From contig OZ021723.1 of the NCBI GenBank assembly GCA_963978545.1, forward strand, positions 100,720,002 through 100,784,001: a DNA stretch of 64,000 bases. The letters are read 5' to 3'. Made by a program: the position numbers and the translations under genes. Below, in pieces: positions 1 through 10,475 of this stretch. Under the pieces are notes generated by a model. It searched no databases. It worked only from the letters and a program-made list of their open reading frames with translations, and was not told the origin of the DNA. Every line of letters begins with the position of its first letter. Position 1 is the first letter of the stretch. Origin of the DNA: Linyphia triangularis. Taxonomy: Eukaryota > Arthropoda > Arachnida > Araneae > Linyphiidae.

Positions 1-199
1 ATATTAGACTTACCGAATATGACGTGACTATCTTAATGGTGATAAGAACATTAATTTTTTTTAGTTTTACCTGCGTGAGATGAATGTCAAAGGAATTAAT
101 TGTAAGGTAAAATTTAATTGGTGGATAAAAAAAAGTTCCGCAATGAACATGTTTATGTTGGCAGTTTAAGTGTATCTTGGGAATGTGTTTGCGGTTTAA

Positions 200-1112
200 C
201 CCTTTTCACTCGTATGTCCCCGTATGAGGGACATCACTCGTTTTACCATCGCGCTCGTATGTCCCCGTACAGGGGACATCGCATCTGTATTGGGCAAACT
301 GTGATAACTCAACCAAAACATTTCTATTCGAAGTATTTCCAAGTTAATTTGCTTTGGTGGAGGTGCCGGCATTACGTTTCGACCCTAAATATTGTTTATA
401 TAGTTCATATTATTACATTTCTTAGATTTTTAACCTTTTGCACTCCGAACCATTCTGGACGGCTACCAGCAGCTCAGCCCTTGCGCCAGTAAATTTCAAC
501 AAACCCAACCATAGACAAACTCCTTATCGCTCCTTTCAAATGGCGCAGAAAAGTGCACGGACCGTCGTGAACCAACATTTCTCACGTTCTCTTTTGACAC
601 AAATCCCCGCTGAAATGTTATTTATATAGATCTTGGTAATTTTACCATATTTTGATTTGATTTCTTGTGCCATTTCAAGAGAAAACTTCAGGGAAACATG
701 TATTTCTAAAAAAGTTGTGCTGGAAAAATTTAATTCTCCGTAATCACTAATAAACTTTAATGTCCCCTGAGAGTGCACATCCGAGTGATATGCTAAATTA
801 CGATGTCCCCTAAGAAGGGACAGCGGAGTGCAAAGTGTAAATGCGGTGTAGTGTAATATACTTAAGTATTCTTAGTAGTTTCAATAAATTATTTTGACAA
901 CGTTGAAAAATAAAATATTATGTGGATACGTTCCCATCCTTGGTCAAGGGGTGTATTCAGGGGCTATATTTTTAAATTTTTGATTTAAGGATGGTAAACC
1001 TTCTAGTTAAATTGGAACACATTTCCATAAAAAAAATTCATCTTGATTGAACATGAAAAAAAATTCCGAGTTATTTGCTAACTTTCTAAAGCATAATTAC
1101 GAGGGCAAAGGG
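200..1112. mobile_element. piggyBac-like non-autonomous element, copy 1
   Basis: It starts CCCTTTTCACTC after TTAA (196-199) and ends GAGGGCAAAGGG before TTAC, a one-base decay of TTAA. TTAA targets and a CCCTTT start suggest the piggyBac superfamily. A second copy lies at 45854-46772 with matching ends and interior. Near the left end, short palindromic blocks around ATGTCCCC/GGGGACAT recur. An inner copy of the terminal motif (GAGTGCAAAG) lies near 825. This copy carries about 190 bp (roughly 290-475) absent from the other copy. No transposase frame is present. Confidence 0.6.
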
Positions 1113-1354
1113 TTACAAGATATGATTAATTATGTGAATGATAGGAAAGGCTTTAAGTGGTAGCTCCTTCCCCCCCCCCCCCTCTCTTCTTTTCGGAACA
1201 CTATCGCCGTTATAATAGACAGCAATGTTGTAATAAACATAGTTCCCCACTTTACTGACGTCTAAATCCGTCCTTGAACATTTATCATCCGAATGCCGAT
1301 CAAGCAGGGGCGCAACCAGAAAATTTCTGTGGAAGGGGTTTTCCATCAAGTTTG

Positions 1355-1539
1355 AGCCCACCTGGTGGCTGTGTGGTTAGCGCTCTGGTCTTGCATGCCT
1401 AAAGTGCCAGGTTCGATTCCCGGGTTAGGCATGGATGTTCGTTATGGTTAGGAATCCACGTTAAGCTGTAGGTCCTGCCCTGATTAGCCGTCATTGTGCA
1501 TAAAAATAGGTCGTTGAGCATACAAATCAACCAACCAAC
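1355..1539 (+). mobile_element. tRNA-derived SINE, family B
   Basis: The tRNA-like head has an A-box-like TGTGGTTAGCG and B box GGTTCGATTCC. The body reads through a conserved GATTAGCCGTCATTGTGCAT block and ends in a CAACCAACC tail. It is flanked by a perfect 13-bp duplication, TCCATCAAGTTTG (1342-1354 and 1540-1552), so this is a complete retroposed copy. It sits just after a CAGGGGCGCAACCAG sequence that resembles a DNA-transposon end. Other B copies are at 18018, 27248, 30868, 40207 (minus) and 59082. Confidence 0.85.
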
Positions 1540-1616
1540 TCCATCAAGTTTGCTTCCATATTTATCTTTCAAAAAACAACTTCTACGCACAAATTCCTCA
1601 TTCCATCTGTGTCACT

Positions 1617-1797
1617 GCCGACCAAACGGTATAGTGGTTAGCGTACTAGCTTCTAGACCGCGAGGTTGCGGGTTCGAGTCCCGTGTTAGGCATGGGTGTT
1701 TGTAAATGTATGTTGGCTTGTCTAATGACGAATGTTTCGGCGCATTATAGCCCTCGTGTTGCTGACGGCGCCAGATAATCTGAAAACAACCAACCAA
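1617..1797 (+). mobile_element. tRNA-derived SINE, family A
   Basis: The head GCCGACCAAACGG is followed by A box TAGTGGTTAGCG and B box GGTTCGAGTCC. The family-A body follows (GGCATGGGTGTTTGTAAATG, then CGGCGCATTATAGCC, then GGCGCCAGATAATCTGAAAA) with a CAACCAACC tail. A perfect 14-bp duplication CCATCTGTGTCACT flanks it (1603-1616, 1798-1811). This is one of ten full or interrupted family-A copies in the window, mostly very similar to one another, so the family looks young. Confidence 0.9.
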
Positions 1798-1839
1798 CCA
1801 TCTGTGTCACTTACCATAAATACTTTTGCAGTTTCTTAA

Positions 1840-2098
1840 CCTGTTCAGGACCGGCGAAAGGAGAAAGAAGCGCTTCCCCAGGCCCGCGCGCTCAAAGAGA
1901 CTACGCACGCACGGGACCGGGCATTTTTCCCCGTTAAGCATTTTGCCCCGTTAAATTCAAATAAAACGTTCCAATCTGAAATCACGTCTGTGTGATGATG
2001 GGCCGGCTGGCACGGAAACACTGATCACAAATACGATATCGCGGGCCGTGAGGGAAGAATCGTCTGATCACATATACGCGATCACGGTCCTGAACAGG
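1840..2098. mobile_element. TTAA-flanked MITE, piggyBac-like
   Basis: Perfect 14-bp terminal inverted repeats CCTGTTCAGGACCG are flanked by TTAA on both sides (1836-1839, 2099-2102). The 259-bp interior is clearly more GC-rich than the surroundings and has no coding potential. A TTAA target and C-initial ends fit a piggyBac-derived MITE. Its ends differ from the other two TTAA families in the window. Confidence 0.8.
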
Positions 2099-2262
2099 TT
2101 AATCTGCCTCCTATATATGCCAAAGTACTAAAATGGTTTTTATCCAGTTTTCGAGTTATACAAAACATCCCAATGTGGCACAACATTTGATCTAGATCCC
2201 GTATTATTCATATTAACTAGACTATACATTAATACGAAATTTTTCTTGTTTGTTTAAATTCA

Positions 2263-2400
2263 ATTTGTTGGTTGGTTTGGGCGCTCAACGACCTATACTA
2301 GTGCCAAAATAACGGCTAATCAGGCCGGGACCTACAGTTTCACGTGGATTCCGAATCGCAACGAACATCCATACCTAACCGCGATTCCTCGAGCCCTAAT
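2263..2400 (-). mobile_element. SINE family B fragment
   Basis: The reverse complement of the B tail and body is recognisable (TTGGTTGGTTT, GCGCTCAACGACCTAT, ACGGCTAATCAGGCC, CACGTGGATTCCGAAT). The tRNA head is degraded or lost after about 2390. No target duplication was found. Confidence 0.6.
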
Positions 2401-2449
2401 AAACCTTCCCTTTGGGTGCGTTCCTGCAATCAACACAAACAGACAACAA

Positions 2450-2623
2450 GCCGACCAAACGGTATAGTGGTTAGCGTGCTAGCTTCTAGACCGCGAGGTT
2501 GCGGGTTCGAGTCCCGTGTTAGGCATGGGTGTTTGTAAATGTATGTTGGCTTGTCTAATGACGAAAGTTTCGGCGCATTATAGCCCTCGTGTTGCTGACG
2601 GCGCCAGATAATCTGAAAACAAC
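2450..2623 (+). mobile_element. tRNA-derived SINE, family A
   Basis: Full head with A box (TAGTGGTTAGCG) and B box (GGTTCGAGTCC), full body, and a short AACAACC tail. It is flanked by an 11-bp duplication CAAACAGACAA (2436-2446, 2624-2634), with a few extra bases between the left duplication and the head. It lies 50 bp downstream of a family-B fragment. Confidence 0.85.
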
Positions 2624-2639
2624 CAAACAGACAAAAAAT

Positions 2640-3126
2640 TCAGAATTTTGGACTTCTTTATCTAAGCTTTAGTGTTACTTAAATAAGGTTATTAGTAAGA
2701 AGAGTGTTACAAAATGTATAGCGTTGTGGGTGATTAATATTTCTTGTTTCATATTTCCACTACACAGGGTGTAGTGCTAGAAAAAAAAAAAGGAAGAAAA
2801 AAAAAGTTCCAAGCGTTCGAGTCAGTAACCCCAACTGTAGGCTTTGATTTTTTTTAATTATAAAATACAATTCACAATATTTTAGAAAACTTACCATTTA
2901 TAAAAAAAAAAGCTAAATGCTCTTAATTTACGTATTTAATTTCTCACTAATTTATATCACAATACATTCATAAAGATACGAGTTGTTATTAATTAGTTAT
3001 TAACAACGTTTATTAATTAGTTATTAATAAAAAATCTAATACACAAATCAATCAATTGAAACTATTTCGAAGGAAATAAATAAAATTTTCCCACAAAGGG
3101 TTTTCATTGGCATTTTCTGTTTTGCT
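2640..3126. other. AT-rich stretch without recognised features
   Basis: Contains short A runs and a local TTATTAATTAGTTATTAA duplication around 2985-3030. No coding frame or transposon end was recognised. Confidence 0.5.
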
Positions 3127-3373
3127 TACCGTAAAATGGGGTGAATCGGAACATTTTTCAACTTTCAAAATAAAAATCGGGTGTAATAAGAACGTTAAAG
3201 AACATATTTTTGACTTTGAAACTTGGGTCTTGCCTTCTTCTTTGAGGATCAACCCGAAAAATATTAAAAAAATTAGGACTTTAATTTATTTTGATTTTTT
3301 TTCATGTTCCGATTCACCCAGCAGAAAGTGATGAATCGGAAACCCGTTACAATTTATGTCTGATCTTATTTAA

Positions 3374-3487
3374 ACGAGTCCCGTGTAAGGCGTTTATAAA
3401 TGTGTGTTGGCTTGTCAAATGACGAATGTTTCGGCGCATTATTGCCCTCTTGTTGCTGACGGCGCCAGATAATCTGAAAACAACCAA
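3374..3487 (+). mobile_element. SINE family A, 5'-truncated
   Basis: Begins inside the B box (CGAGTCCCGTG) and continues through the diagnostic body (CGGCGCATTATTGCC, GGCGCCAGATAATCTGAAAA) to AACAACCAA. The A box and head are missing, and the GGCATGGGTG segment is partly deleted. Confidence 0.8.
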
Positions 3488-3671
3488 TCTCCTAACTTAT
3501 CCAAATAGTCTTAAAAACTATAATACTTTTTAATCTACTCTATGTTTGCGTGCCGTATGACTGCAAATTCTTTAAAATATCTTGAGAAAGGAGAAAAGCA
3601 TCCTCATTTGTTTCAGAAATCTCCTCATTCATGGGCACTTTTTGTAAAACACACTGATATAGAAATAATCG

Positions 3672-3770
3672 GGATCCGGACAACTCATCCCCCGGACAAC
3701 TCGACCCCGGACATCTCATCCCCCGGACAACTCACCACAGGACATCTCGCCACCGGACAAGTCACCCCCA
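3672..3770. repeat. Terminal 15-16 bp repeats, left end of foldback 1
   Basis: Six consecutive units share the core CCGGACAACTC or CCGGACATCTC followed by a 4-5 base C-rich spacer. The same units occur inverted at the right end. Iterated motifs at both ends are good candidates for transposase binding sites (inference). Confidence 0.85.
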
Positions 3771-3959
3771 AAGAAGGGGGGGGGGAAACGTTAGGGAGGT
3801 GCATAGTTGAATAGTGGAACTTGCGTACATATTTAAGAAGGCACAACCACAACATAGTACATGCCTTGCCCCGACTCCCCACCACCACTGTTGATGTCGA
3901 AAATATATAGGCACTTCGTACATTTGGTACGGGAAGACTGATGCATGTGTAAGATGAAT

Positions 3960-5260
3960 GTCAGGCACGGATCTAGAGATATATATTGGGGAGGAGAAGG
4001 GGGGGGGGGCGTATTGCTTATATGTGAGGAAGGTTTTTATTAATATTTTTAATAACTAATGGAGTATGGTCTAATAAATATGGAATTATTATATTTCGGG
4101 GATTTTTTTTTTTTTTTTGACGTAGATGAAGACATTTTATAGAATCGAGAATATATAGACATGAGTGAGTTATAACATTTCGTAAATCTGATATGATGCA
4201 AAGCAAGTTGATGTATGTGTAAGATGATTGTCAGGCGCGGATCTAGAGAGATATAGTAGGTGAGGGGTGCGTATTGCGTACATATGGGGTAAGTTTTTAT
4301 TAATATTTTTTATTACTAATGAGTAATTAAATTATGGAATTTTTATATTTCGAATTTATTTTCCTTTTTGACGCAGATGAAAAGACATTTTATAGTATCG
4401 AGAATATATAGACGCATCGTATATTAGATAGGATAAAGGGTAAGAGTGATGTGTCAGATTACTGTCATGCGTGGATCTAGAGAGGCGAGGGTTCGTATTG
4501 CGTATATATGGTCAAACTTTTATTAATATCTTTAATAAGTAATAAGTTATTAAAATATGGAATTTTTATATTTCGGATGTTTTTTTTTTCTTTTTCTTTT
4601 TTGGAGTAGAGATATTTCTTTTTGACGAAAGAGATTTAATAGTATCGAGAATATATAGACATTTCGAATATAAGACATGATGCAGGGTAAGACTGATGTG
4701 TCAGATAATTGTCATTCGCGGATCTAGAGATATATATTAGGAGACGCGGGGATGCGCGTTGTGTACATATGGGGAAAGTTTTTATTAATATCTTTAATAA
4801 GTAATGAGTTATTAAAATATGGAGTTTTTATACTTCGATTTTATTTTTTTCCTCTTTTTGACGTAGATGAAAGAAAATAGTATCGAGAATATATGAACAC
4901 TTCGTATATATTTGATATGATGCCAGATAAGACTGATGTATGTGTCAGATGATTGTAAGGCGAGGATTTAGAGGTATATTTTAGGAGAGGCGGGTTCGTG
5001 TTGAGTACATGTGTGGAAACTTTTTATTAATATCTTTTATAAGTAATTAGTTATTAAAATATGGAGTTTTTGTATTTCGGAGTTTTTTCCTTCTTTTTTT
5101 AATGTGGATGAAAAGACATTTAATATGACAAGTGGATGAAAGACATAGAAAATATATGGACATGAGTTTGTTATGCCACTTCGAATATTTCATATAGACA
5201 ATACTGATGTATGTTTAAGATTATGTGCACACTATGACCAGGCAAGAATGTAGGGAGGTT
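3960..5260. repeat. ~245-bp satellite units, left arm of foldback 1
   Basis: The anchor motif GCGGATCTAGAG (with variants) recurs near 3966, 4236, 4469, 4717, 4960 and 5243, giving units of about 233-283 bp. Each unit also has GTACATATGG, TTTTTATTAATAT, AATATGGAATTTTTATATTTCG, a T-rich run and TATCGAGAATATATAGACA. The units have diverged from one another, while the whole array is nearly identical to that in foldback 2, so the array is older than the transposition events. Confidence 0.85.
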
Positions 5261-5469
5261 TTATTAAAAGGAATATGCGAATTGATCACATGTAGCGTAC
5301 ATTAAAAGTTAAGAGGGGTCGGAAGGCAATTTTTTTTCTCGGAACCCATTTTGAAGTTTTTAGCACATCACAATATTTGAAATGTTATCTACAAAATAGT
5401 TTAACTTGGTGGGCAATGCGCACATCCGAAGTATTTTCAAATATTTTTTTGAAACAATAACATCAGCAA

Positions 5470-6360
5470 AAAGAAAAAAAAAAATCCGAAGTATAACAAT
5501 TCCATATTTTAATAACTTATTAAAGATATTAATAAAAACGTTCACCATATGTACGCAAGACGCACCCCCGCCTCTCCTAATATATATCTCTAGATACGCG
5601 CCTGACAACTATCTGACACATCACTCTTACCTTGCATCATGTCTTATATTTGAAATGTCTATATATTCTCGATACTATTAAATCTCTTTCGTCAACAAGA
5701 AATGTCTCTACGCCAAAAAAGAAAAGAAAAAATCCGAAATATAACAATTCCATATTTTAATAACTTATGGTGAAAGTTTTTATTAATATCTTTAATATGT
5801 ACGCAACACGCACCCCCGCCTCTCTAGATCCGCTCCTGACAGTCACCTGTGAGACATCAATCTTACCCTTTATCCTATCTGATGATGTGTCTATATATTC
5901 TCGATACTATTAAATCTCCTTTCATCTCAGTCAAGAAAACAAAAGGGGGAAAAAAAAATCCGGAATATACAAATTCCATACTTTATTAACTTATAACTTA
6001 TTAAAGATATTAATAAAAACTTTCTCCCTATGTAACACGCACCTCCGTCTCTCCTAATATATATCTCTAGATCCGCGCCTGACAACCATCTGACACATCA
6101 GTCTTACCCTGCATCATATTAAATATACGAAATGTCTATGTATTCTCGATACTACTACATCTCTTTCGTCAAAAAGAAACATCTCTTTCGTCAAAAAGAA
6201 ACATCTCTTTCGTCAAAAAGAAACATCTCTTTCGTCAAAAAGAAACATCTCTTTCGTCAAAAAGAAACATCTTTACGCCAAGAAGAAGAAAAAAAAAAAA
6301 AAGAAAAAAAAAAATCCGAAGTATAACAATTCCATATTTTAATAACTCGTATATTATTAA
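5470..6360. repeat. ~245-bp satellite units, right arm of foldback 1
   Basis: The same units in inverse orientation, with anchors CTCTAGATMCGC near 5589, 5821 and 6065 and repeated TATAACAATTCCATATTTTAATAAC. Pairing with the left arm would give a giant imperfect hairpin. Confidence 0.8.
6159..6268. repeat. 22-bp tandem repeat, five copies
   Basis: Five exact copies of a 22-bp unit beginning ATCTCTTTCGTC lie head to tail in the right arm of foldback 1. The corresponding place in foldback 2 (about 22360-22385, 22600-22625) has single copies, so this is a local slippage expansion private to element 1. Confidence 0.9.
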
Positions 6361-6584
6361 AAATATTAATACCTTGAACTCACATTAATTTAATCAAGAC
6401 TGTAATAAAATATTTCGTTAATATTTGAATAACACCAACAATGTTCAGCAGGGAGGAGGGGTTAAAAGATAACTTCAATGCTGTGCCTTCTTGAATACGT
6501 ACGCAAGTCCCACCATTCAGCTTCGACAGTTCCTCGTAAGAAAATCGTTTTCCCCCTAACAACACCCTCGATCCGCGCTTTCTT

Positions 6585-6682
6585 GGTGGTGACTTGTCCG
6601 GTGGCGAGATGTCCGGTGGTGAGATGTCCGGGGTCGAGTTGTCCGGTGGCGACTTGTCCGAGGGATGAGATGTCCGGCATCC
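6585..6682. repeat. Terminal 15-16 bp repeats, right end of foldback 1
   Basis: Six inverted units with core GAGATGTCCGG, GAGTTGTCCGG or GACTTGTCCGG, mirroring the left end. Foldback 2 has seven at the matching end because of one extra GAGATGTCCGGGGGAT unit. Confidence 0.85.
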
Positions 6683-7479
6683 GAAATAATCGTGTGGGTG
6701 TAAAACTTTTTTCAAGTAGAATTCATACATATGGATTGCTTTTTCCTTTATAACTTTAAGATAACGAAGTCATTTAGAGAAAAGAAAACCACTGGAACAA
6801 TTGGGTTTTCTCCCATGCGGAAACTAGGGCTCCTTTTTTGACATTTGATATTTTCTGACATTTCTGCAATCTTGATAACTGTCTTGAAAGGAGTAATTAG
6901 ACTCTTCTTCAGTCGTTGAATCTTGTGTGGAACATAATCTTGCCAAAAACAGCTTTTTAATATCACTTTTCAAGTGTTCCGATTCACCGCGTAAATCTCA
7001 AAATCCGAGACGAGGCAAAACATAAAAATTAATAAAATAAAAAGTTTTTAAAACCATATTAAATTAAGTATGGCATGCTGTTGTGGATGTTTATACTTAT
7101 ATAAAAATATATTAGTTAAGTCTATAACTGGTAAATGTTAGTAATTACGGGATAAGTTTTGGAGAGGTTAAAACTCATTGGATTGTATGCACGCTGTTGC
7201 AGATGATTTTTTTTTTTTTTTGAAAAAGACAGCGTTGAAAACCTCACAAAACATATGTTCCAAGATTCGAAACATGTTGGCCAAGTAAAAAAAAAAATAT
7301 CAATTATAAACCTGCTTTATTTGTATAAAATCATAATTTCTTTGTAATTTCATGAAGTTCTGTTCTGATTCACCCCGCTGTTCCTATTCACACTTTTTTA
7401 CGGCTACTTTTTACTACTCCTATTCACACTTTTTTGTGTGTATTTTGTAGTATGTAATTAAATCTTCGACCCCCTCACA

Positions 7480-7880
7480 CCCTGTACCACACGACATGGG
7501 TTCTAAACAGGTGTTGTCACACCAAAGATTCGCTCCAGAGATAAGATAAGGCCAGTGGATTGACTCTTTTTTTTCTGTAGGGGACCCACGTGTTCTTATC
7601 TTCAAGGATACAAAGAGCTAGACTACTGTATACATCACGTGCGCAATTCAGCAAAAGAACTGAGGACAAGGATTTTTTTTAGCTCGGAAACGAGGGATGC
7701 GGATTGATCAACTCTTAGTTGAATTTGATTTCCTGGCTCAAGGGCAACACCAATAATAGGGCCAAACCTTGGGTAGAAAGGGTCGAAAAACATATGTGTG
7801 GAAAATCACTATTTTGTTAGGGAAGCGTACATAAATTACGTCACGTACACTTTTTTTTTTTTTTTTTTTTTGATACCTCA
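7480..7880. repeat. Dispersed repeat of unknown class, copy 1
   Basis: Shares an ordered set of short blocks with 14190-14480: AGAGATAAGATAAGGCC, GGAAACGAGGGATGCGGAT, and ATAAATTACGT before a long T run. The copies are diverged and no ends could be defined. A 20-plus T tract lies near 7851-7871. Confidence 0.5.
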
Positions 7881-7919
7881 TGCCCTGATAGTACTGTCAT
7901 ATGGCTTTTAGAAGTAGGT

Positions 7920-8120
7920 TAACCATACGGGCCCTAATGGTCAATCCATATGGGAAACATGTAAATTGGGGTACATGAGTTCTATACGAGCCCATGTGGG
8001 TTTCCCCCATATGTGCCCACATCGGCCCATGTGGATTCCCCTTGCTGGAATAAGATGTACACTCTGTATGGATTTAAATAGGCTGCCCATACTGCTCTGT
8101 ACAGTTTTTTTTAAGCGGGG
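7920..8120. repeat. Cluster of CCCATATGG/CCCATGTGG motifs
   Basis: Imperfect palindromic motifs built on CCATATGGG, CCCATGTGGG, GCCCACATCGG and GCCCATGTGG occur at least five times in about 150 bp on both strands. It could be the end of a transposon with palindromic subrepeats. No partner was found. Confidence 0.4.
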
Positions 8121-8401
8121 CATACATGGATTTACCCATATTTATCTGTTTTACTATATTTTAGAGATTATTTGGCCAATTTAGATCTCATGCCACAATC
8201 AAAACGATTAGAACCAAATTTGATATGATTTTTAATACATTTATAAAAGAATAACAGGTTAACAGTTGTATTTTGTTGTTTAGCAATATATTTTAATGCA
8301 TAAAACTTAATTTTTCTCATTTCGAACTTGCATATTGTGACATTCAGTTTATTTTTGAAGTGCCTAAAACATGTCAAAGGGTACGCTATCTCTGATATCC
8401 G

Positions 8402-8583
8402 GTTGGTTGGTTGTTTTCAGATTATCTGGCGCCGTCAGCAACACGAGGGCTATAATGCGCCGAAACATTCGTCATTAGACAAGCCAACATACATTTACAA
8501 ACACCCATGTCTAACACGGGACTCGAACCCGCAACCTCGCGGTCTAGAAGCTAGTATGCTAACCACTATACCGTTTGGTCGGC
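8402..8583 (-). mobile_element. tRNA-derived SINE, family A
   Basis: Full-length reverse-oriented copy, with the GGTTGGTTG tail at the left and the head (TTTGGTCGGC) at the right. B box and A box are intact. A perfect 14-bp duplication ATCTCTGATATCCG flanks it (8388-8401, 8584-8597). Confidence 0.92.
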
Positions 8584-8597
8584 ATCTCTGATATCCG

Positions 8598-10379
8598 AAT
8601 CAGAGCTTTCATTTCCTGTATCCATGGTGTTGTTAGAAAATCACTTTGCATAACGCCACTATATAATATTTCTAAAATTATCTGCAATCGGTGAATCAAA
8701 TGCATATTAATTCCCGTGAATTCAGCTGCCAGTCCAGACCATTGGAATCTGGAATGCCTTATACTTGTAGTGCTGTTTCGAAATCTAGGTTTTTGGTACT
8801 TCAACAATGAAACCAATCTTGTTTCTGAAATGTTCTTGGATTTCACTTTTTTTTTTTAAACTGTATTTTTGTTTTCTAAAATTCGAAGCTGTGTGCTACT
8901 TTTTAACAGGCAGTTTGTATGTTAAAAGAAGTAGGCTCTCAAACAAACGAAACAAGCATGCAAAATATAGATAATCTGAATTAGCATTACACACTTGGGA
9001 GTGTAATGCTGTAACCATGGTAAATGATAATGTTTGTGTAGCTCGTGCCTCATATTTTATGTTTTTGAGTGAGCCGATTTTTGTTTGGATGTAATCCACC
9101 TCGCGTGTTGTTATATGTATGGTCACCTTAGTGAAATGTAATTTTGAAATGTTTGTTGGAATATGTCACAGCCACTCTTATTAAAGCTTATTGTTTAGAT
9201 AATTTCCTGCAAATGGGTAAGTAGAATGTATTCGTGTGATCTAATAGATCATTCATATGCATCAAAGAATTAGTATTAGACAAGATTTTTTTTTTTTTAA
9301 TGGAGAGATTCTTGAGCCCATATCATTGATGTTTGGTGTGCTTTTTTTTTTTTTTTTTTTAACATTCGTTTTTTCTCATTTTCTTCTTGAGGCAAGACCA
9401 TCTTATTTTTTAACATCAAGCAAAGCGTTACAATCGCCCTTACACAAATCCATCCGAACATAAAAATTTAAAAAATATGGCATGAACCTTTTTACATTAG
9501 CGATTTATATATAAAAAAAAATACAAACGTAAATACTGGAAGGGAGAATATCTCAAATAATGGATATTTTTAATTTCTTTCTTATTCCATTCTAAGTGTT
9601 TCGAAAAGGCCATAAACACAAACATTTTTTGCTCACTGCACTCTTTTAACTTGCAACTTAAGTTTGTTTGTTAGATTTTGGCGGGGAAAATTACATATTC
9701 GGCTCGAAGCGAATGTGACGTCACTTGATCTGATACAACTATACTTGAAACGCAGCAGCCGAAACCAGTTTATAACCCCATAAACAATTTCTCAACAGAT
9801 GCCAGCCCATAATCAACGGCTTCTTACAGTTTTTTTTTTTTTTTCAAGTTATTTTTAAAATATTTTTTAATTTTTACTTTATTCTGTTAAATAATGTTGT
9901 GTATTTAATTAAAATACCCATTTTCTTTGATATTTGGTCACAGACTTAATGGTATGCATGGAAATGTGAATTTGGGGGACATTTGTCCCCCACGTGACTA
10001 ACCGCGAGACAATAAGTCGCTTGGCTAACCAAGGGTAAAATGAGAACTGCAGCCTTTATTTTATTTATTATTATTATTATTATAATTATCATTATTATTT
10101 TTTTGCTGAAGAACATTATTTTTTGAAGTTGGAAAGATTATTGTGTTTATTTATTTTAGTATGAAAAATTATGGAACAACATGAAAAATTATTTTATAAA
10201 AATGTAGCTAAAACTACTGTTCCCTAAAAGAAAACATCTACACATTTTTGATAACATATATGCATCTTTATTTGTCAGCATGAATTTGTTTTATATTACA
10301 TTGTCGTGTTACTAAAATCGTAATATGTTCTAATTAGGCTGCAAAATTGGCTTCGATCTATGATTTTCTAAATTTAGTT
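8598..10379. other. AT-rich region without recognised features
   Basis: Contains several T runs of 10-20, an ATT-rich microsatellite (about 10060-10098) and no coding frame above about 95 codons. No transposon ends with partners were found. Confidence 0.5.
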
Positions 10380-10475
10380 GGGTTTAAAATAAGTTAGTTT
10401 AAAAAAAAATTCCTTAGCTCCCCCGTCGGGGATGGATAGCCCCCTCGTCGGGCAATTCCTAGCGCCACCACTGGC
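10380..10475. mobile_element. Unpaired DNA-transposon end
   Basis: The reverse complement starts CAGTGGTGGCGCTAGGAATT and contains mirrored CCCCGTCGGGG/CCCCTCGTCGGG blocks. It resembles the hAT-type ends elsewhere in this window, but no matching left end or 8-bp duplication was found. Confidence 0.35.

Larger units (their letters stand above)
3672..6682. mobile_element. Foldback transposon 1, MULE-like
   Basis: Terminal inverted repeats GGATCCGGACA (left) and GGATGCCGGACA (right, reverse complement) are flanked by a perfect 10-bp duplication GAAATAATCG (3662-3671, 6683-6692). Target duplications of 9-10 bp with very long inverted repeats are typical of Mutator-like elements; that class is inferred. 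Two arms (3672 to about 5460, and about 5470-6682) face each other almost without a spacer. Each arm has an outer block of 15-16 bp repeats and an inner block of ~245-bp satellite units. There is no coding frame. The left arm is near-identical to 15498-17270 and the right end to 22670-23050. Element 1 looks like a deletion derivative of the longer element 2, having lost its centre. Confidence 0.85.
3127..7404. mobile_element. DNA element split by foldback element 1
   Basis: The left end CCGTAAAATGGGGTGAATCG (about 3130) and right end (about 7370-7404; reverse complement CCGTAAAAAAGTGTGAATAG) are inverted relatives. The GGTGAATCGGAACA motif also recurs inverted at 3308-3322 and 6968-6980. The 3011-bp foldback element (3672-6682) interrupts it, so its own length is about 1.25 kb. 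The class is uncertain; TA lies near both ends but a clear target duplication was not established. No transposase frame was seen. Confidence 0.45.

Noticed and set aside
118..492. Longest open frame (124 codons)
   Set aside because: It runs through the piggyBac-like element's palindromic GTCCCC blocks, has no recognisable domain, and the homologous copy at 45854 does not preserve it.
1496..1705. Short protein ending NGIVVSVLASRPRGCGFESRVRHG, also at 2344-2538 and, in part, on other SINEs
   Set aside because: It is the translation of the tRNA-like head of SINE family A, repeated wherever a copy lies in frame; not a gene.
6478..6753. Cysteine-rich repeat peptide (CPVARCPVVRCPG) at 6478, 22830, 3685 and 15492
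   Set aside because: Translation of the 15-16 bp terminal repeats of the foldback elements; frame openness follows from the repeat unit.
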